DNA from: Acanthamoeba sp. SK_2022b
Lineage: Eukaryota > Discosea > Longamoebia > Acanthamoebidae
Direction of reading: 5' to 3'
Length of the DNA: 30,590 nucleotides
Assembly: GCA_027943245.1 (NCBI GenBank)
Contig: JANDJZ010000531.1
Coordinates: forward strand, 1 to 30,590
A program made the translations under genes and the position numbers. How positions within the stretch are numbered: the first letter of the stretch is position 1; each line of letters begins with the position of its first letter. The notes under the pieces are model-generated. The model was not told the origin of the DNA. It ran no database searches and saw nothing but the letters and a program-made list of their open reading frames with translations. Positions 19,345-27,400 of this stretch are shown here, one piece after another.

Positions 19345-19494
19345 AACAATAGTGACCTTCCCATGAGGTGGTTCTGACGGGCGGTAGCCAGAGTTAATCA
19401 CGCCGCACACCGAGTGCCGCATGAACATCTGGCTGGCTGAATGTAACCCGCAAGGGTAACAGAAACCTCAATAAATCCCAACATGAACTGAACT
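19345..19494 (+). other. LINE 3' UTR
   Basis: 150 bp without coding potential, with AATAAA at 19470-19475 and a terminal TGAAC direct repeat (19485-19494). It ends at the right target-site duplication. Confidence 0.8.
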
Positions 19495-19508
19495 GTTATG
19501 CCAGAGGG
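19495..19508 (+). repeat. Right target-site duplication of the LINE
   Basis: GTTATGCCAGAGGG, identical to 13483-13496. Joining 13496 to 19509 gives the inferred pre-insertion site. Confidence 0.85.
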
Positions 19509-19710
19509 AGAGCAACGTTGAAGGGGCGCATGTTCGTAGAAGACTCGCACACCATGCAGTGGGGGAGGAGGTATTAAGGCTTACGGGGAGCAACCTTTAT
19601 AATGATGACGATAACCCAAGGGGCCGCCTCACAGGGAACGCGAGCAAGGCGCATGGTCGCCCATCTTTTTTCTCGCCCAGAGGGCGTCCGTGCGTGGTGG
19701 ATCAAAGAGC

Positions 19711-20292
19711 TCAAGGGTTGACACGAACCACATCCGCGTTGACGAGCTGCGGTGGACGCTCGCCCCGCCAAAAGGCCTGCTGGTTCTTTCCCACGATCTC
19801 TGTGCCAGCAAGTCAACCCCCCCCCCACCACGACCAGATTTTAGCACCGAACGACGACCCGTCGCCACACGAGAAAGAGGAAGAGGAGAGGTGAAGAGAA
19901 GAAGGGTTCCGTACGGGCCATGAGGAAGCGAGTGCGGAAGGAGGCCGACCCCACGTGAGGCGCCACCACCACGTTGCTCAACGAGAGCAGCTCGTCTGAG
20001 GGGTCGATGGGCTGACATTACCCCCCCCCCGCGACCATCACCACCACCCAAGGAGAGAGCAAAATGTCGGCGTTCGCTGCGAGGGAGTGTGGAGAGGGGG
20101 AAGGAGGGGAGGGGAGGGAGGGAGCACCTCCTGCTCGAAAACGTCGAGGGCAGCTCCACCGATCTTCTTGTCCTTGAGGGCCTGCGTGAGGTCCTTCTGG
20201 TTGATCACGGGTCCTCTGGCCGTGTTGATGATGATGGCCGTCGGCTTCATGAGGGCGAGGGAACGGGCGTTGATCATGTGGCGGGTCGATTC

Positions 20293-20355
<63 letters not shown>

Positions 20356-21684
20356 TTAGGGTGTGTGGATCAGGCTCGAGTGGTGAGGCAACAAAAGGGG
20401 TAGGGGGAAGCGAAGGTGGCGTACGTGAGGTTGACGTGGAGGGAGATAAAGTCGGCTTCCTTGTACAGCTCATCGAGCGGCAGCCACCTGTGTCGCGCAC
20501 GTGTGCGATCAGGTCGCACCAGATCAGTGATCCGCGAAGCCACAAAAGCATAAGCGCGCGAGGGCCCCTTCAAGTGGCAGAGAGGAGGTCTCACCTGACG
20601 TTGTGCTCCTTCTCAAAGTCGAGGGAACGGTACTCGTCTGAGAGGGAGAAAGAAGCATAAGCCACCACCACCACCACCACCACCACCACCACCACCACCA
20701 CCACCACCACCACCACCACCACCACCACCACCACAGGCATGAGGAGGAGGAGGAGGAGGAGGAGGGAAACCAAAATAGATGACCTCGGCGCCAAAGGCCT
20801 GCGCGATGAGGGCGACCCGCTTGCCAATACGCCCCAGCCCCACGATGGCCAGCTTGGCCCCGAACAAGTCCCTGCTCACCGCGCGCGCATGAGCGGTGAA
20901 TCCACTCGCCGCCACGCATGCCCTCCCTCCATCTGTGTGCGTGCATGTGGTTGTCTCCTACGTACGAGCCCAGCATCATGAGCGGGTGCCACGAAATCTT
21001 CCAGTGGCCGTCCCGCACATACCTGCACACGATAAGGTGAGGTGGCGCCACGCACAGCATCAGTCAGCAGCCGTCTTGGACGCGTCAAGCCACACGTGAC
21101 AGAGTGAGGGAGGCTGCCCTTGCTTGGGGGGGGGATGGGAAAGCGTACTTGTCAGCCTCCACGATGCGGCGCGACATGGCAAAGAGCAAAGCAAAGGTGG
21201 TCTCCACAACCGTCTCCTGCACCAGCATGACGACCCCAGCACATGTGAGCGCAAAAAGAAATGAAGGAAAGGGAGAAAAGAAAAGCTAAAGAAATGAGCG
21301 GCAGCCAAGAGAGCGCACGTTGAGAACGTCCGGAGTGTTGGTGACGTAGATGCCGCGAGCAGTGGCTGCCGCAATGTCGATGTTGTTGAAACCAACGGCC
21401 AGCTGGGTAACGACCTTGAGGCGCGGACAGCGGTCCATGAGGTCGGCATCGATGCGATCGGTGAGGAGGGAAATGAATCCATCGCAGTCGCGCAGACGCT
21501 CGAGGAGAACGTCGTGCGGGGGAGCGTCCTCGCCCTCCCACAGGTCAAGGTCGGCAACCTCCCGGGTGAGGGTGAGGGCGACGTCCGGCATGTTGCGCGA
21601 GCAGAACACCTTCCACCGCTTGCCCTCGCCCGCTCCCCGGCGCCTCTCCGCAGTTACCTGGTCACTCGTGGCTGCTGAGTCCAT
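19711..21684 (-). CDS. Glyoxylate reductase (GyaR-type D-isomer 2-hydroxyacid dehydrogenase)
   Basis: Nine exons: 21684-21319, 21216-21149, 21022-20966, 20871-20771, 20637-20595, 20487-20425, 20293-20128, 20011-19915, 19799-19711; 1,050 nt, 349 residues, complete. It reduces glyoxylate (and probably hydroxypyruvate) with NAD(P)H. N-terminal substrate domain includes QLAVGFNNIDI and ARGIYVTNTPDV. The Rossmann domain has GLGRIG at 175-180; the acidic residue after beta2 (YFDEYRS) favours NADH, by inference. The catalytic triad is Arg259 (NTARGPVI), Glu288 (ALDVFEQE) and His307 (APHVGSAS). The end, RGERPPQLVNADVVRV, matches archaeal and bacterial GyaR more than animal GRHPR, which lacks this 'P-LVN-EV' end; this is from remembered sequences. 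The start MDSAATSDQ is the only ATG preceding the conserved domain. No clear organelle-targeting peptide or C-terminal peroxisomal SKL is seen. Divergent from the F-box-like gene. Confidence 0.93.
20295..20354 (+). repeat. (GT)30 microsatellite in a glyoxylate reductase intron
   Basis: Between exons 20487-20425 and 20293-20128; (CA)n on the coding strand, ending in the CACAG acceptor itself, so the repeat supplies the 3' splice site. Confidence 0.95.
20662..20734 (+). repeat. (CCA)24 microsatellite in a glyoxylate reductase intron
   Basis: Trinucleotide tract between exons 20871-20771 and 20637-20595, preceded by a (GGA)n tract at 20743-20764 on the plus strand. Confidence 0.95.
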
Positions 21685-22066
21685 GTCTCCTTCTGCGCTG
21701 CTGGCCTGGCTCAGTGGAAGAAGAACCGGTACCGCACTCTCGCACTCTTAGTGCCTTTTTTTTTGGTGTTGGGCACGTGGGCCGGGGTTCGCTTTTTCTT
21801 GTATTTTTACAGCGATTTGCTTGCTGCTTTTTACCTCTGGACGCCATCCTTGAGCTTTGGAAAGCAAGCAGATTTTGATCGTATATGGCTTGCTGGTCTT
21901 TAAGATGCATTCCTTTGGAAGAGGTTTCTTTCCGCCTCTCAGACTTTTATAATAAAGATGCAAGTAATACACATAAATTCATTCAACATTTTGATTCTTT
22001 TGGTGACCACGTGGTGAGCAAAAGAAATTGTGTTTGTAGTAAAAATTAAATTAACCACAAGGATCC
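21685..22066. promoter_or_regulatory. Divergent intergenic promoter region
   Basis: 382 bp between the start codons of the glyoxylate reductase (−) and the F-box-like gene (+). It is clearly more A+T-rich than surrounding DNA, especially 21755-22060. It contains a 10-bp palindrome ACCACGTGGT at 22006-22015 and a second CACGTG at 21774-21779, both of E-box/G-box type. Binding is not shown, and CACGTG occurs elsewhere in the window about as often as expected by chance. Confidence 0.5.
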
Positions 22067-23453
22067 ATGGAGAACGCAGAAGCGATTTGGGCGAACTTGG
22101 ATAACAACCTGCGCGCATGTGTGCTGCTCCACCTCGAACCGCGCGATCTCGTCCAAGTACCGCCCCCTTTTTATTTCGGTTGTTGGCGTTGTGTTATCTT
22201 ATCTTTGGGGGGCAGGCGGCGCAAGCGAGCAGTGCCATGGCGAAGGAGGCCGACAGCGACATCGTGTGGGCCACTCTCTTTCTGCGCCGGTTCGGTAGCG
22301 ATTTCTGGGGAGAAAACCTAGGCCCGCACCCCTACACTGTACCTCCCTCTGGCCTTACCTCCCTTGGCCCATCACCAACCTTCAAATGGCCATCACCAGG
22401 GCGTGGGTGCAAGGCCAGCCAACAAATGGCTCGACATGCCGGCCGTGTCCGTGTTCGAGACCTACATTCGCGGTCAGCCCTCGTCAACCGACGCAGATGT
22501 CGTCGCGGGCGAGGCCACACGGAACGGCCTACTCGCGTTTGTGAAAGAATGCCAAGTCGACGGAAACGCTGGTGGAACGGGACGAGGCGGGTGGAAGCGC
22601 GCCTACCAACGGTTTCACATCCCACACTACCCGCGCATCTCGCGCGCAGCGACAGTTAATTGGGTGATGGCTTGTCTTGTTTGGGTAGGATGCACGAGAT
22701 GGTGTCCGCTTGGCAACAGGTTTGCGAGGTCGGTGTGCTGGTGGCCGGACAGACGTCATTCGGCCGCCTGTCGAACATCATGGACATCATCAGGGAGACG
22801 ATTTGCAGCGGTGATTTCTCTCTCTGAACACATACGCGCGCCCCATCCGTTAATCGTCCCTCCCACCCACCGATCTCAACTGAAACAGACAAGCTTCAAG
22901 GCGAGCGTTCGTTCACTGACCCCCCTTTCCAGCCAGTGGAGTACAATAACATCCTGAGCCCGGCCGGTACGCCGCCACACATTCCAAACTTAAAAATAGC
23001 GATCATGATGATTTATTTTCATTTTCAGGCAACGCGCGGGTGTTGCGCATGCGTATACCGAAGCGCGGGTGGTACGAGGAGTACTCCATCAATTTCTGTG
23101 TCGTCCGCCAGCCCCGGTACGTAGTGCGCATGCGGCTCAATGCGAAGCGGTACGTAGCTCAATGCGAATGCGTGTGTTGTTCAGACACTGGTGGAAGGAT
23201 ACCAGCCCGGAGGACGGTGGCGAGGAAGATGACAAAGAAGTCCTGGACGAAGAAGAGGGAGAGGAACAGGAGAAGAAGCCAAGGCTGGCCATCCATTTCC
23301 GCGGCATGCAGCTTCTCGAACTGCCAGCCCCCTTTGTCGGATACCATAAGCGGCTGCACCTGATCTACGCCATCGACTGCGAGCGCATGGCCGAGCCCGA
23401 CTATCAGGAACAGGTACTTGGGGCTCCCTCCATCGGATGCCTTCGGCAAGACA

Positions 23454-23537
<84 letters not shown>

Positions 23538-24161
23538 ACTGGAACGATCGCGGAGCAGGTGTTCAGGGAGTTTCATGGCGTCCTGGGCGAGGGCAAGGGC
23601 CAATTCGAGGAGGGCCTCTTCGTCAACCTCCACCTCATCAACGCTCCTGAAGACTTTGGTCTAGACCTCATCCTCGACCGCCTGAAGGTGTCGTTTGGTG
23701 TGTGTATATGTGTGTGCGGGCGGGCGTGGCCACAACGGAGTAATGGTCGTTGACCGTTGCGGTGCAGATTCCGGCGTATGTGGTGCCTCATCACTGGTGT
23801 CCGTTCTATGCTGGCCCCGTGGTGATCGTTGTCACGTCCTTTACAATGCCACCCGACAGCCAAGATGAGAGGATCCCTGGTGACGTCCACTTCTCAAAAC
23901 TCGCCGAGGATTGCACTGCTAAAAATACTGATTGTTTGTGTGGCTTTCTGTGGTCTCCTCGCTACAGACCGAATGAAGCGAGAGAGGCTGATCTTTGACA
24001 GCTTACGGTGGTTGCTAAGGCAGCCCATGGCTGGTAACGCCGCAGCCTACGTGAGACCCCGTGAGATCGGAGCACTGGTATTGTGCGCTCTCACCGACCA
24101 ACGGTCCGACGAGGTGCGCCAAGCGCTCTACGAGGAGACCGCGTGGATGCTTACCCTCTGA
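22067..24161 (+). CDS. F-box-like protein with unrecognised C-terminal region
   Basis: Ten exons: 22067-22156, 22216-22338, 22400-22611, 22689-22810, 22937-22966, 23029-23116, 23185-23413, 23559-23687, 23768-23879, 23968-24161; 1,329 nt, 442 residues, all junctions in phase. The first two exons resemble an F-box: LDNNLRACVLLHLEPRDLVQ, then AAQASSAMAKEADSDIVWATL and LRRFGSDFW. That is the usual 'hL-p.dL...a.vs+.w...a.d..lW..l..r.fg' pattern. F-box proteins recruit substrates to SCF ubiquitin ligases through Skp1. The rest has an acidic linker (DGGEEDDKEVLDEEEGEEQE) and conserved-looking but unrecognised sequence such as PHHWCPFYAGPVVIVVTSF and IFDSLRWLLRQP; I see no WD40, Kelch or LRR repeats. 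The third exon's acceptor (22399) is the least certain junction. Confidence 0.75.
23454..23534 (+). repeat. Compound (CT)n(CA)n microsatellite in an F-box gene intron
   Basis: (CT)8 then (CA)33, between exons 23185-23413 and 23559-23687, ending about 24 bp before the acceptor. Confidence 0.95.
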
Positions 24162-24486
24162 TTCGCTTTTATAAACGGGGCATGAAGAACGAATGGTGTG
24201 GCTCAAGGGCCTGATCAGGTCACCCAAGCCTATATGTTTGTCAATGGTGCTGTGAAGATCGGGGCAGGCTGACAGCCATCACCTCCTCAAGGCCCACTCC
24301 CTGTTGCCCCTGATGAAGCGCCAAAACCTTGCCTGTTGCCTCCCCGCAAACGCAAACAGTCGCCCGACACGCGAAGCGACACGTGTGTTTTGGGTGCTTG
24401 TACAAAGTGAGGTAAACGGCTTTTTTTGTCGTAGAACTAGCTCACCACCGAGGATGAGGGCAAGTGGAGTGGTGCTGCTGGGCTTT
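24162..24486. other. Intergenic region between the F-box-like and myosin genes
   Basis: 325 bp between tandem genes, so it should hold the 3' end of the first and the promoter and leader of the second. A palindromic ACACGTGT lies at 24379-24386 and a T7 run at 24420-24427. No AATAAA is seen. An in-frame ATG at 24454 could add 11 residues to the myosin. Confidence 0.5.
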
Positions 24487-27400
24487 ATGGAGCCGGGTAG
24501 CCGAGTGTGGATTCCGCACGCAAGCAAGGCCTTCTGCTGCGCCGAGGTTGTGGGTCAGCACACGTCAGGGGGAGGCGGCGAGGAGTTGGTCACAGTGGCT
24601 CATGTCGACGAGACCACGGATCGCGTGGCAAGCGACCAGGCGAAGACACCTCTTGTCGTGCCCCGCTCTGACGTCTTGGGGCGAGTGGAGAACAACTGGT
24701 TGACGCCAGTGGACGATCTAATCAACCTCACCGAGCTCAGTGAGCCGGCCATCCTCCACCACCTCCAGCAACGCTACAGGCGTGACCTGATTTATGCACG
24801 TCTCCCTACCCACTTCCCTCGTTGCTGTTGTTGTTTGTGGCCTTGGTGCTACGCGGCCAGCAGCCAGAAGCGCAAGCGGCTGAGTCTGCTCCCTCAAGCT
24901 GACCCCTCCTGGCAATGCAGACGAATGTCGGTCCCATCGTGGTGAGTGTCAACCCGTACAAGGTCCTGACCAACCACCACGGGGAGGCGCACCTGCACTC
25001 GATGGCCGACCCTGAAGGAGGATCCCCTCACATCTACGGTGTCGCTGCCGCTGCCTACCAACGTCTCCTGGCCGATGACAGAGATCAGTCTGTGCTCATT
25101 AGGTCCGCCGAACCGTTCCTAGCTCCTCCTTGCTTGAAACCAACGGTTGTCACCCTATACAGCGGAGAATCAGGCGCTGGTAAAACGGAAGGGACCAAGC
25201 TCATCCTCAAATACTTGGCTCACGCCAGCGAGCTCCTGACCAAAAGGAAAACTGTGGTTGTCCCGTCCGGTAACGACGGTTACTCGGCCGCCACTATAGA
25301 GCAGCAGCTCCTCCAGGCATCACCCATCCTTGAGTCCTTCGGTGCGCACAGTTACCACCCCAAGGAGAAGAGGAGCGAGCTTGAGGAGAATACTCTGTCG
25401 GTCGTTAACCAGCAGCTACAGGCAACGCTAAGACTGCGCGCAACAACAACTCGTCCCGATTCGGCAAGTTCATGAAGATCTTCTTTGACAACGCCGGGCG
25501 CATACAGGGCGCCGAGATCACCAGCTGTACGCCCGCACACTCATCCCCAGTCGGTCTTGTCTGTGTTTCTGAAGCGGGTGAGCGGTGGCAGACCTGCTGG
25601 AAAAATCGCGCATCTGTGCGCCCAGTGCCTCCGAGCGTAACTACCAGGTATTCTATCAGCTGTTCGGCCTCGACGAGCCTCGTAAGAGTAAGCACCCTTT
25701 CCTCTCCCTTCCCATTCATAACGCGCACGCCTTCTCACTCTACTTCTACGTGGGGCAGAGCTCTGGCAGTTAAGCACGGCCCAGCACTTTCGATATCTCA
25801 ACCACGGATCCTGCACGAGCATCGACGGTGTTGACGACTCCAAAGAATTTCACCACCTCGTGGTACCCATGCGCCTCTCTCTCTCCTCCTATCTCAATAG
25901 TCAGCGTACGCGGCAACGCGCGCTGTGCACAATCAGTGTGGCCGCGCAGTCTGAGCGCTTTCTCCACAGAACGCGCTCACCTATATGGGCATCAATGCCA
26001 AAGAGCAAGATACAATCTTCCAGCTACTGGCCGCCATCCTCCACCTCGGCAATCTTAAGGTGCGGCTGGCTGCTGCGCACGGCTTACTTGAAGCGCTGCA
26101 TTCGCTTAGGTGCGCAATCAATATATGTGGGTGTAGTTTAGCAAGAGTCACAACGCCAAAGGCAATATAACTGTTGCCGACCGAGAGGGTACGCACGCTC
26201 ATGTTCAGGGGCGCATGTCGGTCTGCATTGGTGACATCTCCTTGGGCTTATGTGCAGGGCTGGAGTTGACGGCACGACTGCTGGGCCACAGCCCGGAGGC
26301 ACTGGAGAGAGTGCTGACTTCCCGCACCATGGGATCTGCCTCACGCAATTCCATCTACGTGATCCCTCTGTCCCCCGACGAGGTGCGGTCTTCCTCATCC
26401 GTTGTTACCTCACTCAATTTTTGTTGTGTGGAGATTTTTAACCTGACACCCAACATGGACCAAAGGCTCGCCAGTCGAGCGACACCCTGGCCAAGGCCTT
26501 GTACGACGCCCTATTCACTTCGTTGGTGCAGCGCATCAATCGGAAACTGGCGCCGCCTCGCGCGTCAACCTCCCGCTTCAAGTTCATAGGAGTGCTCGAT
26601 ATATTTGGCTTTGAGATCTTCCAAACCAACTCCTTCGAGCAGGTGCGCGGCAGATCTCCAATAGGCGCGGAGACTTTGTTTTATATAACCTAGACCCCAG
26701 CGGTGGCCACTGACCCTACAATTGTCCCGCAGTTGTGCATTAACTATGCCAACGAGAAGCTGCAGCAGCTATTCAACTTGCACATATTCCAGTATGAGGT
26801 TGACGAGTATCAGGCCGAGAGCATTGACGTGGTGAAGATCGAGTTCAACAACAACCACGAGTGCGTCGAGTTCTTGGAAAACGTACCGCGTTTCTCCTTT
26901 CGCCCTCCTTCACCGCAAGCCAACCTGTGTGCGGCTACCTCTTGCAGAGACCCAAGGGTCTGCTTACGCTGCTCAACGAGGAATGTCGAGTGCCCAAGGG
27001 AAGCGACCAGGGCTTCCTTGCCAAGGTCTACGCCGCCCATCTCAACAACCGCTTCCTTCTCAAATCCCGTCCAGAAAAGTGCGCACATCACTCCTTTCAT
27101 CTCTCTCTCTCTCCTTTGCGTGCTGACAGACTGAGTTTGGACAGAGCCAAGCATCACTTCCGGTTGGGGCACTATGCCGAGGTGGTGGAATACTGTGTGG
27201 AATCCATGACGGCCAAGAACAACGATCACATGGCTTTCGATCTGATCATCCTCCTCCAGCAGAGCTCCCATCCGTTCATCGCCTCCCTATTTGCGCATCA
27301 AGGCAGCAACAGGGGATCGGCCAAACAGCGCCTCACTCTCGCCGAGGCGTTCAAGGTTCACCACGCCTTCTCCCCTTCCGACTGCTGTCCGATCTCACTC

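Larger units (their letters stand above)
13497..19494 (+). mobile_element. Apparently intact non-LTR (LINE) retrotransposon, I-like organisation
   Basis: The element is about 5,998 bp: a short 5' leader, ORF1 (13554-14342), ORF2 (14413-19344) and a 150-bp 3' UTR with AATAAA at 19470-19475, ending in two TGAAC units rather than a poly(A) tail. A perfect 14-bp direct repeat flanks it. Both ORFs are open over their full length, which points to recent insertion. APE endonuclease, reverse transcriptase, RNase H and a C-terminal CCHC finger in ORF2 match the I/RNase-H-bearing group of LINEs. It has no introns or microsatellites, unlike the host genes. The 57-nt leader is short, so minor 5' truncation cannot be ruled out. 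Confidence 0.93.

Noticed and set aside
21774..22015. CACGTG elements as a shared regulatory code of promoters in this window
   Set aside because: CACGTG also occurs in introns and exons here, and the total count is about what composition predicts.
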